From: Sphingobium sp. CECT 9361
GTDB lineage: Bacteria > Pseudomonadota > Alphaproteobacteria > Sphingomonadales > Sphingomonadaceae
Length of the DNA: 64,000 bases
Assembly (NCBI RefSeq): GCF_918741285.1
Contig: NZ_CAKKNC010000004.1
Coordinates: 1-64,000 of the forward strand
Direction of reading: 5' to 3'
Both the position numbers and the translations under genes were made by a program. The notes below the pieces were generated by a model that saw only the letters and a list, made by a program, of their open reading frames with translations, was not told the DNA's origin and did not search any database. Shown here piece by piece: positions 39,113 through 48,480 of the stretch (position 1 is its first letter; each line of letters starts with the position of its first letter).

Positions 39113-40786
39113 TCAACTCGACCGCGTAGGATCGGTCAGGGGATCGATGGCGGCAGGCGGCGGATCGGTGCGAGAAGGCAGGAACAGGCTCGTCTGGCGT
39201 TCGATCATACGGTGTACCTGCGGCAGGTTCGGCCCCTGATGCAAAGCCTGGATCAGATCGGAATTCGCCGTATCGGCATGGGTACGCCGCTGATTATGCC
39301 GGATATATTCCAGCCAGGTTGGCACGGTATAGCGCTCAATCCAGAGGTTCTCGTCACCCAGATCGCGCAGCAACGTCCAGTGTCTGGCACCGTCGCGCAC
39401 ACGGATACGGCGGCGCTCATTCATGACCGCAAGAAAATCGCGAATATGCTGCGACAGGATGCGATATTCGATCGTAACGACCACGGGGCCGCTGCGGGGT
39501 TCGATGGGAACGGCCGTGTCCGGCTCGCTCCAGCGGTTCTGGGGGTCCAGGTTCAAAGCTTCCCCCTGCGGCAGAGGCAGAAACAGTCCCAAAGGCACAC
39601 TCAATGCCTGCACGGCTGCAGCAGCGGCAAGAGCGATCGCAACGCCGTGCATGTCCGCCACTTCGCCGAATACCCAGCTTCCCAACGCCATGCCCCCGAA
39701 TGCAGCCATTTGGTAAAGCGCGACGGCGCGACCGACGACCCAGCGGGGCGCAGCCATCTGCACCGTTACGGTGAACGTCGAAAGCGCCAGCACCCAGCCC
39801 GCCCCAGCGAGAAATAGCGCCATCAGCGTGAGTGGCATAAGGGTGCTGACACCCCCTACCGCCGCTCCTACCGTCAGGGCGGTTGCCGCGATCCGGACAA
39901 TCCACTCGGTCGACAGGGCGTTGCGCAACCGACCGCTGCCCAATGCACCGCCGACCGCCCCCACGCCGAATGCGCCGAGCAGCAAACCATAAGTGAGCGG
40001 GCCGCCTGCCACCTGATCGCGCGCGATCAGCGGCATCAATGCCGGGATTGCGCTGGCCGCAAAGCCGAACAAGGCAGACCGCACCAGCACGATGCGCAAA
40101 TTGGGGGACATGGCGACATAGCGCACGCCTGCACCCATCGCCGTGCCGATATCCTCCCGGGGGAGCACCCTTGGCACACGCTCAGGCCGCCAACCGACCA
40201 ACACCGCTATCAACCCCACATAGCTGACCGCATTGATCGCGAAGGCTGCGGCAGCCCCGGCCGCCGCCACGATTACGCCGCCGATCGCCGGACCCAGACT
40301 CCGCGCAATGTTGAAACCCATGCTGTTGAGCGCAATTGCACCCGGCAGAGTCGCGCGCGGCACCATGTCGCCGACCGATGCCTGCCATGCGGGACCATTG
40401 AATGCCGTGCCGCAACCGATGAGAAAAGTGAACCCGAGCAACAGCACGGGCGTCAACCAACCGGCCCAGGCAAAGGCGGCGAGCGCCAGCGATACTGCCA
40501 GCATGAAACCCTGCGCCCACAGCATGACCAGGCGTCGGTCGAGATTGTCGGCCATCGCGCCTGCCAACAGCGACAGGAGCATGATCGGTAACGTCGTCGA
40601 AGCCTGCACCAACGCCACCAACGTATTGGACGTAGCCAGCGACGTCATCATCCACGACGCGCCGACCGACTGGATCAGGCCGCCGAAATTCGACGCCATA
40701 CTGGCCAGCCACACAGCGCGAAAAATCGGGATGCGCAGCGGCGATATGGATGGCGGGCTTGCGGTCGTTGTCGGCATAAGCGACAC
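39113..40786 (-). CDS. MFS exporter with C-terminal monooxygenase-like domain
   Basis: 557 residues. The first 405 are a 12-helix MFS transporter of the EntS-like MFS_3 group (FRAVWLASMASNFGGLIQSVGASWMM...LDRRLVMLWAQGF...NSMGFNIARSLGPAIGGVI). The last 150 residues form a soluble domain (VVVTIEYRILSQHIRDFLAVMNERRRIRVRDGARHWTLLRDLGDENLWIERYTVPTWLEYIRHNQR) like antibiotic-biosynthesis-monooxygenase (ABM) folds; this fusion is known in the family. Substrate unknown. Confidence 0.88.
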   Translation of the reverse strand: MSLMPTTTASPPSISPLRIPIFRAVWLASMASNFGGLIQSVGASWMMTSLATSNTLVALVQASTTLPIMLLSLLAGAMADNLDRRLVMLWAQGFMLAVSLALAAFAWAGWLTPVLLLGFTFLIGCGTAFNGPAWQASVGDMVPRATLPGAIALNSMGFNIARSLGPAIGGVIVAAAGAAAAFAINAVSYVGLIAVLVGWRPERVPRVLPREDIGTAMGAGVRYVAMSPNLRIVLVRSALFGFAASAIPALMPLIARDQVAGGPLTYGLLLGAFGVGAVGGALGSGRLRNALSTEWIVRIAATALTVGAAVGGVSTLMPLTLMALFLAGAGWVLALSTFTVTVQMAAPRWVVGRAVALYQMAAFGGMALGSWVFGEVADMHGVAIALAAAAAVQALSVPLGLFLPLPQGEALNLDPQNRWSEPDTAVPIEPRSGPVVVTIEYRILSQHIRDFLAVMNERRRIRVRDGARHWTLLRDLGDENLWIERYTVPTWLEYIRHNQRRTHADTANSDLIQALHQGPNLPQVHRMIERQTSLFLPSRTDPPPAAIDPLTDPTRSS

Positions 40787-40855
40787 GATCCCTATCGAAG
40801 AATGCCGTGCAACACTATCGTCAAGACCATGTTTTCAGGCAAGGAAAGCGTTGTA

Positions 40856-41155
40856 TCAGCGTTTGCGGACAAATTCCGCGCGCAACACCAGCCCTTTTAT
40901 CCCTTCGAAGCGGCAATCGATTTCCTGCGCATCGCCCGTCAGGCGGATCGATTTGATCACCGTCCCGCGTTTCAACGTCTGCCCGGCACCCTTGACCTTC
41001 AGATCCTTGATCAGCGTCACGCTGTCACCGTCGGCCAGTGGATTGCCCACCGCGTCGACCACCGCAACCGCATCGTCATTGCCTACGCTGGCCGCTTGCG
41101 AGGGATTGATCCATTCACCCGTTGCTTCGTCGTAGATGAATTCTTCTTCAGCCAT
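40856..41155 (-). CDS. PhnA-domain protein (YjdM-like)
   Basis: 99 residues. DEATGEWINPSQ leads into the PhnA domain: AVVDAVGNPLADGDSVTLIKDLKVKGAGQTLKRGTVIKSIRLTGDAQEIDCRFEGIKGLVLRAEFVRK. The N-terminal zinc ribbon of longer YjdM proteins is absent. Despite the name, a role in phosphonate use is not established for this family. Ordinary chromosomal gene. Confidence 0.9.
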   Translation of the reverse strand: MAEEEFIYDEATGEWINPSQAASVGNDDAVAVVDAVGNPLADGDSVTLIKDLKVKGAGQTLKRGTVIKSIRLTGDAQEIDCRFEGIKGLVLRAEFVRKR

Positions 41156-41170
41156 TATTCTGCTCTTCGT

Positions 41171-41296
41171 TTACTTGATGGTTACAATACTAAGGCCACC
41201 GGGCTTGGTCGACGGATTGGATGCATTGGGCTTTTTCGGCTTCTCAGCCTTCGGCTTGCGCGCTTCGCGGCTCGTCTTTTTCTGTCCTTTGGCCAT
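41171..41296 (-). CDS. 41-residue lysine-rich conserved small protein
   Basis: Frame ATG 41296 to TAA 41171 encodes MAKGQKKTSREARKPKAEKP and a further KKPNASNPSTKPGGLSIVTIK. This highly basic small protein recurs as a stand-alone gene in proteobacteria (MAKGQ.. REA.KPK pattern), so I regard it as real. Function unknown; nucleic-acid binding is likely from charge only. It follows the PhnA-like gene's upstream side on the same strand. Confidence 0.7.
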   Translation of the reverse strand: MAKGQKKTSREARKPKAEKPKKPNASNPSTKPGGLSIVTIK

Positions 41297-41387
41297 GGCG
41301 CTTATCCTTATATATTATGCGTGGGCGCGGAAGATAGCAGATCGGCCTTCCTATGAAGCATGAATTCGGACGCTTGGGCCTCCCCCG

Positions 41388-42134
41388 CTAAAATGCGTCG
41401 ATGAGAAGCTTGCCGCCAAGTGCAATCATCAAAATGTAAACCAACGTGTAAAACTTGTCCCCGCGCATCCGGCGGATGAATCAGACCCCCGCCAGAGTCG
41501 ACAGAAACGCGAGGGGGATGAGCGCCGCAGAGATGGTGAGATTGACCGAACTGAATTCCCCGAGCGCAACATAAGCGGGCACCTTGGCCCAGTTGATGAT
41601 GGCAAACAGGACGGCACTGGTGCCCACAAACTCGGTGTGCGGCAGTCTTTGCGGAGAAACCCACATCTGAAACGGCGGCCCGCCCGCGTGGGCGATCTGG
41701 CTGGTAAAGCCGGTCGCAATGCCAAACGCCGCGCCGATGATGGGCGAGGACTGCGCAGGTGCAGGCACCGCGCCTCCGCGCTCGACCCACAGACGCCATC
41801 CGCCGAATGCGATGGAAATTATCCCAAGAGCCGCCATGATGGCCGCCACCGGCAAGGATGCCGCCATCGCCCAGCCAATGCCGATGCCCAGCAGCGCGCC
41901 GGGCAGCATGATCGCCACGATCCGCCTGTTCCAGCTATGCCGAAACGACCAGACACTGACCACGTCACCGGCGATCAGGATCGGCAGCAGAATGGCCGCA
42001 GCCTGCACTGGCCCGCATGCAAGAGCTAGCAGAGGGGTAGCAAGGGAACCGAGGCCCGAAAATCCGCCTTTGGCAAAGCCGATGAGGATCACCGCCAAAC
42101 AAGCGGTGAATAGGAATAGGGGATCGCTCAACAT
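41388..42134 (-). pseudogene. TauE/SafE-family permease interrupted by a nonsense codon
   Basis: The frame from ATG 42134 encodes 217 residues of a TauE/SafE permease (FIGFAKGGFSGLGSLATPLLAL-type start, ITGF..QIAHAGGPPFQMW) and stops at TGA 41481-41483 after LSTLAGV. In the same frame another 30 codons continue without a break: FIRRMRGDKFYTLVYILMIA and LGGKLLIDAF, then TAG 41388. This is the normal last transmembrane helix of the family, where Trp usually stands at the TGA. So a TGG-to-TGA change truncates the protein (or it is a sequence error). Family members export sulfite or related anions. Confidence 0.8.
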
Positions 42135-42288
42135 TTTCGCGCCCTAGCGGGATATCGAGCAGCGGGCCATCGGGAAACAAGAGTTGCGTTATGTGCAATC
42201 GCATCGTCACTTTTTGCGATTGTGACAAGATAGGCCCGCGAGTAGTTGCGCCATCCCGCAATTATCGTTCAATAGAAAGTAATTAAAA

Positions 42289-42372
42289 ATGCGTTACGCA
42301 ACATATGGTGTCACAGCACTGGTGGCCTTGAGCGCTCAGATGATCGCATTCTATGGCGTTCTGTACGCCTAA
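42289..42372 (+). CDS. 27-residue hydrophobic peptide
   Basis: ATG 42289 to TAA 42372 encodes MRYATYGVTALVALSAQMIA followed by FYGVLYA, a single membrane segment, preceded by a weak AGAAAG. A terminator follows 50 bases later. Small membrane peptides of this type occur in sphingomonads; whether it is translated is uncertain. Confidence 0.4.
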   Translation: MRYATYGVTALVALSAQMIAFYGVLYA

Positions 42373-42420
42373 TTCGAAACCTGCTGTTTTTTAGGTCCGT
42401 GCCATGTGCGGACCGACAAA

Positions 42421-42456
42421 AAGCCGCCCGAGGCCTATGGCCGGGGCGGCGTTTTT
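42421..42456 (+). terminator. intrinsic terminator before pspC-like gene
   Basis: Stem GCCGCCC / GGGCGGC with inner GGCC-tat-GGCC, flanked by AAAAA on the left and GTTTTT on the right, so it can end transcripts from both sides: the small peptide gene and the PspC gene. Confidence 0.75.
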
Positions 42457-42476
42457 GTATCTGACATCCCACCGGA

Positions 42477-42659
42477 TCAGTTGGCGAGCCAGCCCACGAG
42501 CAGATAGCCGACCACGCCGATCGGTCCGAATGCCAGCAGCGTCAGTAATACAAGTGCAAGGCGGATGATCACGACATCGACACCCGTGCGCTCGGCCAGA
42601 CCGGCGCAGACGCCCATGATCTTTCCATTGCGGCGGTCGAGAGTGAAGCTGCGGTCCAT
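42477..42659 (-). CDS. PspC-domain membrane protein
   Basis: 60 residues. FTLDRRNGKIMGVCAGLAERTGVDVVIIRLALVLLTLLAFGPIGVVGYLLVGWLA is a complete PspC domain: basic start, GVCAGLAE motif, two hydrophobic helices. PspC proteins act in envelope stress sensing. Here it stands without other psp genes, downstream of a 35-residue membrane peptide. Confidence 0.9.
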   Translation of the reverse strand: MDRSFTLDRRNGKIMGVCAGLAERTGVDVVIIRLALVLLTLLAFGPIGVVGYLLVGWLAN

Positions 42660-42716
42660 GATATATATGTCCTTATGTTCGGTTTGCGGTTTGAAGGTTG
42701 TGGCGGGGCCGTCGGC

Positions 42717-42824
42717 TCAGGCGAGCGTGACAACCGGACCGACGGCTGCGCTGACGAAAACGGTGGCGACGACGAAAGCGGCGACCAGCGAGAATGCGGC
42801 GTTCTGAAGCTTGGAATAGGTCAT
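42717..42824 (-). CDS. 35-residue membrane peptide upstream of PspC
   Basis: ATG 42824 to TGA 42717 encodes MTYSKLQNAAFSLVAAFVVA followed by TVFVSAAVGPVVTLA, one hydrophobic helix, with AGGGAG nine bases upstream. Genes with this opening (MTYxKLQNAAFSL) lie next to pspC in several sphingomonads, so it is likely real. Function unknown. Confidence 0.6.
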   Translation of the reverse strand: MTYSKLQNAAFSLVAAFVVATVFVSAAVGPVVTLA

Positions 42825-43041
42825 TGTAGGTACTCCCTGTTTGCGTGCGGCCGGACGATCCGGCTGATGCAGACTTCATTGCAGGGGTCGTGCCAATTTG
42901 CGTTTTCCCCGAAAATACGGGGATTAGCGAGGCAAAGGTCGACAACGCCGCGGAAATAATCCCCACAGGTTAGGAAAATTCATCGCTTCGTAGGAAAATA
43001 GTCAGACTGGATTCAGCATTGTTGGTCCGTTAAGCCAAGGC

Positions 43042-43458
43042 ATGCCAAATTCGTCGTTGCTGTCTGTCGATCACCTGTTTGTTTATGGCACGCTGCGGTG
43101 CGGCAGCATTTCACCTATGGCGCATTGGCTGGCGACGCATGCGTCATGGACAGGCGCGGCACAAGCGCGCGGCAGATTATACGCACTGGAGGGCTATCCT
43201 GGCTTCGTACCCGATCCGGCTGCGGGATGGGTTCAGGGGGATGTGTTCAAGATTGCAGATGACGCTCCTCTGTTCGCTGGCCTCGACGACTACGAAGAAT
43301 GTGCTGCGCATAACCCCGAACCGCATGAATATGCGCGTGTCGTCATAGATGTAAGAATGGGCACTGCGACGATACCGGCATGGACCTATGTTTACCGCTA
43401 TTCGACGGACGGGGTTCGTCGGATCGAAAGCGGCGACTTTCTCGACGACGAGCGCTAA
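43042..43458 (+). CDS. gamma-glutamylcyclotransferase-family (AIG2-like) protein
   Basis: 138 residues. HLFVYGTLRCGS is the substrate-loop motif of the family; ARGRLYALEGYPGFVPDPAAGWVQGDVF and LFAGLDDYEECAAHNPEPHEYARVVIDV complete the fold, with the catalytic Glu in DDYEE. Members convert gamma-glutamyl amines or peptides to 5-oxoproline. Exact substrate unknown. Confidence 0.88.
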   Translation: MPNSSLLSVDHLFVYGTLRCGSISPMAHWLATHASWTGAAQARGRLYALEGYPGFVPDPAAGWVQGDVFKIADDAPLFAGLDDYEECAAHNPEPHEYARVVIDVRMGTATIPAWTYVYRYSTDGVRRIESGDFLDDER

Positions 43459-43520
43459 CCCGTTGCAACACGCCTCCAATGGCGTAGGCTGAGCGCGGGG
43501 GAAGCCATCAGGAGAGTGCC

Positions 43521-44435
43521 ATGCGTGACGACAAGACACCCGATAGCGTCGAAGCAACCGACCGCCTTCCCGAAGACCGCAACTGGATTGCATCCACCGG
43601 GATGGATCGCCGCAAGCTATTGGTGGGCGGAGCCTTCGCCGCCGGTTTCGCTGCGGCCTGTCAACCGGTGGCTTCGACCACGGTCCAGACGGATGCCGAG
43701 GACATCACCGAACAGACCGCCAGCGTAAAAGCCACTGATGGCTTTGCCGTGCCGCTGTTCGTTGCAAAGCCCAAGGGTGGAAGACCTGCCCCGGTCATCA
43801 TCGTCGTCCACGAAATTTTCGGGGTCCACGAATGGATCAAGGACATATGCCGCCGCTTTGCCAAGGCAGGCTATTGCGCCATCGCGCCCGATCTCTTTGC
43901 GCGGCATGGCGACGCGACCAAGGAAGCGGACTTTAAAATCCTCATCGACACCATCGTTTCGAAGGCGCCCGATGCGCAGGTGATGGCAGACATCGACAGC
44001 ACCTACGCCTGGGCAGCCCAGAATGGTGGGGATGCTTCGCGGCGCGGGATCACCGGCTTCTGCTGGGGCGGGCGTGTGGTGTGGTTGTACGCGGCACACA
44101 GCAAGGCGCTGGATGGCGGGGTTGCCTTTTATGGGCGCGTGGTCGGCAAGCCGACGCCGTTGCAGCCGAGCAGCGCAATCGAGGAAGCCGCCAAGATTAA
44201 CGCGCCGGTGCTGGGCCAATATGGCGGCAAGGACAAAGGCATTCCGGTTGCCGATCTCGACCTGATGAAAGCGAAGCTGAAGGAGCTGGGCAAGGCTCCG
44301 CCCTCCGACATCACTGTCTATCCCGATGCCGATCACGGATTCATGGCGGACTATCGCCCGAGCTATAATGAACCGGCAGCGAAGGCGGCGTGGACCGCAA
44401 CGCTCGACTGGTTCGGCAAATACGTAAGGAAATGA
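43521..44435 (+). CDS. exported dienelactone-hydrolase-family protein
   Basis: 304 residues. Residues 29-47 ([19 protein letters not shown]) form a Tat-like signal with a Cys at the end. The hydrolase domain has [22 protein letters not shown], the nucleophile Cys in GFCWGGR, Asp in [10 protein letters not shown] and His in YPDADHGFM. Such enzymes hydrolyse dienelactone or related esters; the exported type often acts on unknown substrates. It ends close to the yebC promoter. Confidence 0.88.
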   Translation: MRDDKTPDSVEATDRLPEDRNWIASTGMDRRKLLVGGAFAAGFAAACQPVASTTVQTDAEDITEQTASVKATDGFAVPLFVAKPKGGRPAPVIIVVHEIFGVHEWIKDICRRFAKAGYCAIAPDLFARHGDATKEADFKILIDTIVSKAPDAQVMADIDSTYAWAAQNGGDASRRGITGFCWGGRVVWLYAAHSKALDGGVAFYGRVVGKPTPLQPSSAIEEAAKINAPVLGQYGGKDKGIPVADLDLMKAKLKELGKAPPSDITVYPDADHGFMADYRPSYNEPAAKAAWTATLDWFGKYVRK

Positions 44436-44541
44436 GCGCTGTCGGCAGCCATCGCATCGAAGATTTCTGCGGTGGTTGCCAGCCGCTTGCCGCCCCGCTA
44501 GACAGCGCGCTTCGTTCCACCAGATATGTCAGGAGCAGGCC

Positions 44542-45285
44542 GTGGCCGGCCATAGCAAATTCAAGAACATCATGCATCGCAAGGGCGCGCAGGACAAAAA
44601 GCGCTCCTCGATGTTTTCCAAGCTCAGCCGCGAAATCACCGTCGCGGCCAAGATGGGCCTGCCCGATCCGAACATGAACCCGCGCCTGCGCGCCGCCGTC
44701 AACGCGGCCAAGGCGCAGTCGATGCCCAAGGACAATATCCAGCGCGCCATCGACAAGGCGACGCAGGGCGGCGGAGACGATTACGAAGAAATCCGCTACG
44801 AAGGCTATGGCCCGGCGGGTGTGGCTTTGATCGTCGAAGCCTTGACCGACAATCGCAACCGCACGGCGACCAATGTGCGCACGGCCTTTGCTAAGAATGG
44901 CGGCAATCTGGGTGCATCGGGTGCGGTGAGCCACGGGTTCGATCGTCTGGGCCTTATCACTTATCCGGCGAAGGTCGGCGATCCCGACACGGTGTTCGAA
45001 GCGGCGCTGGAAGCAGGCGCGGAGGACGTGTCGTCGTCTGAAGACGAGCATGAAATCTGGACAGCCATGGATGCGCTCCATGAAGTCGCGAAAGGCCTTG
45101 AGCCTGCACTGGGCGAAGCGGAAAGCGTGAAACTCGCATGGCGTCCGCAAACGACCGTCGAACTGGAAGCCGATGCCGCGCAGCAGCTTTTCAAGCTGAT
45201 CGATGTGCTCGACGATGACGACGATGTGCAGACCGTCTGGGGCAATTATGAAGTCTCCGAAGAGGTGATGGAGAAACTCGGCTGA
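44542..45285 (+). CDS. yebC: YebC/PmpR-family protein
   Basis: 247 residues from GTG 44542, with AGGAG eight bases upstream; the start gives the invariant [21 protein letters not shown]. The family binds DNA or ribosomes; recent work links it to translation of proline stretches. Length is normal. It is the first gene of the ruv cluster, and its stop overlaps the ruvC start. Confidence 0.95.
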   Translation: MAGHSKFKNIMHRKGAQDKKRSSMFSKLSREITVAAKMGLPDPNMNPRLRAAVNAAKAQSMPKDNIQRAIDKATQGGGDDYEEIRYEGYGPAGVALIVEALTDNRNRTATNVRTAFAKNGGNLGASGAVSHGFDRLGLITYPAKVGDPDTVFEAALEAGAEDVSSSEDEHEIWTAMDALHEVAKGLEPALGEAESVKLAWRPQTTVELEADAAQQLFKLIDVLDDDDDVQTVWGNYEVSEEVMEKLG

Positions 45286-45770
45286 TCCTGCTTGGCCTCG
45301 ACCCCGGCCTTGGCACCACGGGCTGGGGGCTGATCGCCGTCGACGGCAACCGGCTGAGCCATATCGCCAACGGCCAGATCAAGACCGACACCAAGGCGGC
45401 TCTCGCCGCGCGGCTGCTGGCGCTGGATGCTGCGCTGACTGACCTTATTCTTCAGTATCGCCCGAGTGCGGCGGCGGTGGAGGAAGTGTTCGTCAACGCC
45501 AATCCGCAATCGACGTTGAAGCTGGGACAGGCTCGGGGCATTTGCCTGCTCAACGCTGCGAAGTCTGGCATAGAGGTTGGCGAATATGCCGCGCGGCTGG
45601 TCAAGAAATCGGTCGTCGGCGTTGGCAACGCGAGCAAGGATCAGGTCCATGCGATGATCAGCCGCTTACTCCCTGGTGCAGCGATTGCCGGACCGGATGC
45701 TGCGGATGCGCTGGCGGTGGCGATCACGCACGCCCACCATAGCGCAACGGCGCGGCGGATAGGCCGCTGA
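45282..45770 (+). CDS. ruvC: RuvC Holliday-junction resolvase, apparent CTG start
   Basis: 162 residues. The frame begins after an in-frame stop at 45249-45251 and contains no ATG, GTG or TTG before the conserved [17 protein letters not shown]. The only sensible start is CTG 45282, overlapping the yebC stop (CTGA) with GGAG eight bases upstream. Catalytic acids are kept (Asp7, the Glu in AAVEEVFVN, and Asp in [11 protein letters not shown]). RuvC cuts Holliday junctions moved by RuvAB. An uncommon start codon and overlap imply translation coupled to yebC. Confidence 0.9.
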   Translation: MILLGLDPGLGTTGWGLIAVDGNRLSHIANGQIKTDTKAALAARLLALDAALTDLILQYRPSAAAVEEVFVNANPQSTLKLGQARGICLLNAAKSGIEVGEYAARLVKKSVVGVGNASKDQVHAMISRLLPGAAIAGPDAADALAVAITHAHHSATARRIGR

Positions 45771-45816
45771 CACTTCCCGTTGCGTCCTTCCGCGAAATGA
45801 CGCTAAAGAACATAAC

Positions 45817-46422
45817 ATGATCGCGAAACTTTCAGGCCGCCTCGACAGCACTGGTTTAGACCATGCAATTATCGATGTCGGGGGCGTGGGCTACCTCGTC
45901 GGCGCATCGTCTCGCACGCTGTCCGCACTGGGCTTTGTCGGCGATGCAGTGACGATCCACACCGAAATGCTGGTGAGCGACGACGCCATCCGCCTGATGG
46001 GCTTTGCGAGCGCAGAGGAACGCGACTGGTTCCGCCTGCTGACCGCCGTGCAAGGCGTAGGCGCGCGGGTGGCGCTGGCCATCCTGTCCGCGCTGGAACC
46101 CGCCGAAGTGCATCGCGCCATTGCGATGGGCGACAAGGCGATGGTCGCGCGCGCCAATGGCGTGGGGCCGAAGCTCGCCATGCGGATCGTGAACGAGTTG
46201 AAGGACAAGATCGGCGTGGCGCCAGCGGGTGTTTCGATTGGTGCAGGCATGGTGCCTATGCCTGCGGGCAGCCACGGCGCCGATGCCGTGTCGGCGTTGC
46301 AGAATTTGGGATTCAAGCCGGGTGAAGCCAGCGCCGCCGTAGCAGCGGCAGAGGCAGATCTGGGCGAAGGGGCTTCGCTGGATGCGTTGGTGCGGCTGGC
46401 GTTGCGGAAGGCGGCGAAGTGA
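45817..46422 (+). CDS. ruvA: RuvA Holliday-junction-binding protein
   Basis: 201 residues. [28 protein letters not shown] is the OB domain; [18 protein letters not shown] and [20 protein letters not shown] are the two helix-hairpin-helix motifs; [28 protein letters not shown] is the C-terminal domain that binds RuvB. It forms the tetramer that recognises junctions. Confidence 0.96.
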   Translation: MIAKLSGRLDSTGLDHAIIDVGGVGYLVGASSRTLSALGFVGDAVTIHTEMLVSDDAIRLMGFASAEERDWFRLLTAVQGVGARVALAILSALEPAEVHRAIAMGDKAMVARANGVGPKLAMRIVNELKDKIGVAPAGVSIGAGMVPMPAGSHGADAVSALQNLGFKPGEASAAVAAAEADLGEGASLDALVRLALRKAAK

Positions 46423-46440
46423 GGGCCTTCCTCTCAGCCC

Positions 46441-46468
46441 GTCATGCTGAACTTGTTTCAGCATCCAT
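46441..46468. repeat. left 28-bp inverted repeat flanking the GIY-YIG gene
   Basis: This 28-base sequence is repeated exactly in reverse orientation at 46811-46838. It also folds on itself (ATGCTGAA / TTCAGCAT arms), the look of REP-type palindromes. It lies 18 bases after the ruvA stop and 28 bases before the GIY-YIG start. Confidence 0.8.
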
Positions 46469-46495
46469 GTCGCCGCTCGCGCAGTTGCCGGTGGG

Positions 46496-46822
46496 GTGAA
46501 GGAACCGTGTGTATATGTTCTGGCGAGCCAGCCTTACGGCACTCTTTATATAGGCGTGACATCCAATCTGATCGGACGTCTGATGCAGCATCGGAGCGGC
46601 ACAGTGCCCGGTTTCACTGCGCAATATGGCGTGCATCGCCTAGTCCGGTTCGAGCCATGCGAGACGATGGAGCAGGCAATTACGCGCGAGAAGCGGTTAA
46701 AGCGATGGCATCGGCAATGGAAGATCAATCTTATTCAGTCCGAAAATCCACATTGGATCGATCTAGCGGTGGGGCTGGGCCTACCGCCTTTAGTCTCGAT
46801 CGTGAGGCACGATGGATGCTGA
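46496..46822 (+). CDS. GIY-YIG nuclease-domain protein between ruvA and ruvB
   Basis: 108 residues from GTG 46496. VYVLASQPYGTLYIGVTSNLIGRLMQHRSG is the GIY-YIG core with Tyr and Arg kept, and the late Glu is in MEQAITREKRLKRWHRQWKINLI. Its last codons and stop (GATGGATGCTGA) lie inside the right inverted repeat. It splits the normally contiguous ruvA-ruvB pair and is boxed by perfect 28-bp repeats, so it looks like an inserted unit. Stand-alone proteins of this family have uncertain function; some act in DNA repair or as mobile endonucleases. Confidence 0.88.
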   Translation: MKEPCVYVLASQPYGTLYIGVTSNLIGRLMQHRSGTVPGFTAQYGVHRLVRFEPCETMEQAITREKRLKRWHRQWKINLIQSENPHWIDLAVGLGLPPLVSIVRHDGC

Positions 46823-46838
46823 AACAAGTTCAGCATGA
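46811..46838. repeat. right 28-bp inverted repeat flanking the GIY-YIG gene
   Basis: Exact reverse complement of 46441-46468. It overlaps the end of the GIY-YIG gene, giving its stop codon, and lies 24 bases before ruvB. Confidence 0.8.
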
Positions 46839-46862
46839 CGATTTTCGGAGGATTGCCCCGTA

Positions 46863-47885
46863 ATGACCGACGCCGAACGCCTTATCACGCCGGTCCGTCG
46901 CGCGGAGGACGCGGACGCGGCTTTGCGGCCCAAGACGCTGGACGAGTTTATCGGGCAGAAGACGGCGCGCGAGAATTTGCGCGTGTTCATTCAGGCTGCG
47001 CGGCAGCGGGGAGAGGCGCTGGACCATGTGCTGTTCTTCGGGCCGCCGGGGCTGGGCAAGACGACGCTGGCGCAAATCGTCGCCAAGGAAATGAGGGTCG
47101 GCTTTCGGGCAACATCGGGTCCGGTGATCGCCAAGTCCGGCGACCTCGCTGCGCTGCTGACCAATCTGGACGAAGGCGATGTGCTGTTCGTGGATGAAAT
47201 CCACCGGCTTGCGCCCGCTGTGGAGGAAATTCTCTATCCCGCGATGGAGGACCGAGCGCTTGATCTGATGATCGGTGAAGGCCCATCGGCGCGATCGGTG
47301 CGGATCGATCTGCCGCGCTTCACGCTGGTGGGAGCAACCACACGGCAGGGCTTGCTGACGACACCATTGCGGGACCGCTTTGGCATTCCGGTGCGGTTGC
47401 AATTCTATACGGTGCCTGAACTGGAACTGGTGGTGCGGCGGGCAGCAGGGCTGCTGGGTCTTAGCGTCACGGACGACGGATCGACTGAGATCGCGCGCCG
47501 GTCGCGGGGGACACCGCGCATCGCCGGACGGTTGCTGCGGCGGGTGCGCGACTTTGCCAATGTTGCGGGCCACGCGACTGTCGATGCGAAGATCGCCGAC
47601 GCAGCGCTGTTGCGGCTCGACGTCGATCATCTGGGCCTCGACCTGATGGATCGTCGCTACCTGACCATGATTGCCGACATTTATCGCGGTGGGCCGGTGG
47701 GCGTGGAGACGCTGGCTGCAGGTCTGTCCGAACCCCGCGATACCATAGAAGAAGTCATCGAACCCTATCTCATTCAATTGGGGCTGATCGCCCGTACAGC
47801 GCGCGGGCGATGCCTGAATGCTGGCGGCTGGAAGCATCTCGGCCTCAATCCACCGGAGGGCGCTCAGGAGGGTTTGTTCGACTGA
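46863..47885 (+). CDS. ruvB: RuvB branch-migration ATPase
   Basis: 340 residues. Walker [13 protein letters not shown] (59-70), Walker [12 protein letters not shown], sensor [17 protein letters not shown] with the Arg finger, and the C-terminal winged helix ([27 protein letters not shown]). The hexamer drives branch migration with RuvA. GGAGG lies before the ATG, partly next to the repeat. Confidence 0.97.
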   Translation: MTDAERLITPVRRAEDADAALRPKTLDEFIGQKTARENLRVFIQAARQRGEALDHVLFFGPPGLGKTTLAQIVAKEMRVGFRATSGPVIAKSGDLAALLTNLDEGDVLFVDEIHRLAPAVEEILYPAMEDRALDLMIGEGPSARSVRIDLPRFTLVGATTRQGLLTTPLRDRFGIPVRLQFYTVPELELVVRRAAGLLGLSVTDDGSTEIARRSRGTPRIAGRLLRRVRDFANVAGHATVDAKIADAALLRLDVDHLGLDLMDRRYLTMIADIYRGGPVGVETLAAGLSEPRDTIEEVIEPYLIQLGLIARTARGRCLNAGGWKHLGLNPPEGAQEGLFD

Positions 47886-47988
47886 CGCCCATTCTTCGGA
47901 CCAGTTGCCCCTTCCTGCCGACCAAATGGTTGCATAATGGCCATTTTACGCCTTTGCCCCCGAGTCCGATCATGGTTAAACGGCGGTC

Positions 47989-48480
47989 ATGAGCGTCGCG
48001 CCCCTCCCGTTGTCTAATCCGCCTGCCGATCTGCACCCAGCAACGGGGCGGTTCGTTGGCGGTGTGCATTATTTTCCGGTGCGGGTGTATTTCGAGGACA
48101 CTGACCTGTCGGGCGTCGTGTATCACGCCAATTACCTGCGCTATATGGAGCGCGCCCGGTCGGACATGCTGCGGGTCGCCGGGATCGATCAGCGCGGCAA
48201 CCATGAAGGCGGCGAAGGAGTCTATGCCGTGGCCAATGTCGCTGTCGCCTATCGCCGCCCTGCCCGGCTGGACGACGACCTGATCGTCAGGAGCCATGTC
48301 ACCGCCATTGGCGCTGCGACATGCACCATTCATCAAACGGTCATGCGCGGTGCGGACATAGTCACCGACGGCGATGTGACCGCTGCCTATTTGACTCCCC
48401 AGGGCCGCCCGCAACGGCAACCCAAGCCCTGGATCGCCATTTTCTCGCGCCTTGCCCAAGGGGAAGATATTTCTTCATGA
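47989..48480 (+). CDS. ybgC: YbgC-type acyl-CoA thioesterase
   Basis: 163 residues. VRVYFEDTDLSGVVYHANYLRYMERARSDMLR is the hot-dog-fold active region with the catalytic Asp. ybgC precedes tolQ in most proteobacteria and its stop overlaps the tolQ start (ATGA). It hydrolyses short- to long-chain acyl-CoA or acyl-ACP at the membrane. Confidence 0.93.
   Translation: MSVAPLPLSNPPADLHPATGRFVGGVHYFPVRVYFEDTDLSGVVYHANYLRYMERARSDMLRVAGIDQRGNHEGGEGVYAVANVAVAYRRPARLDDDLIVRSHVTAIGAATCTIHQTVMRGADIVTDGDVTAAYLTPQGRPQRQPKPWIAIFSRLAQGEDISS

Noticed and set aside
42717..42966. Longer frames on both strands around the 35-residue peptide
   Set aside because: They lack start context; the 35-residue frame has a ribosome site and a conserved-looking start.
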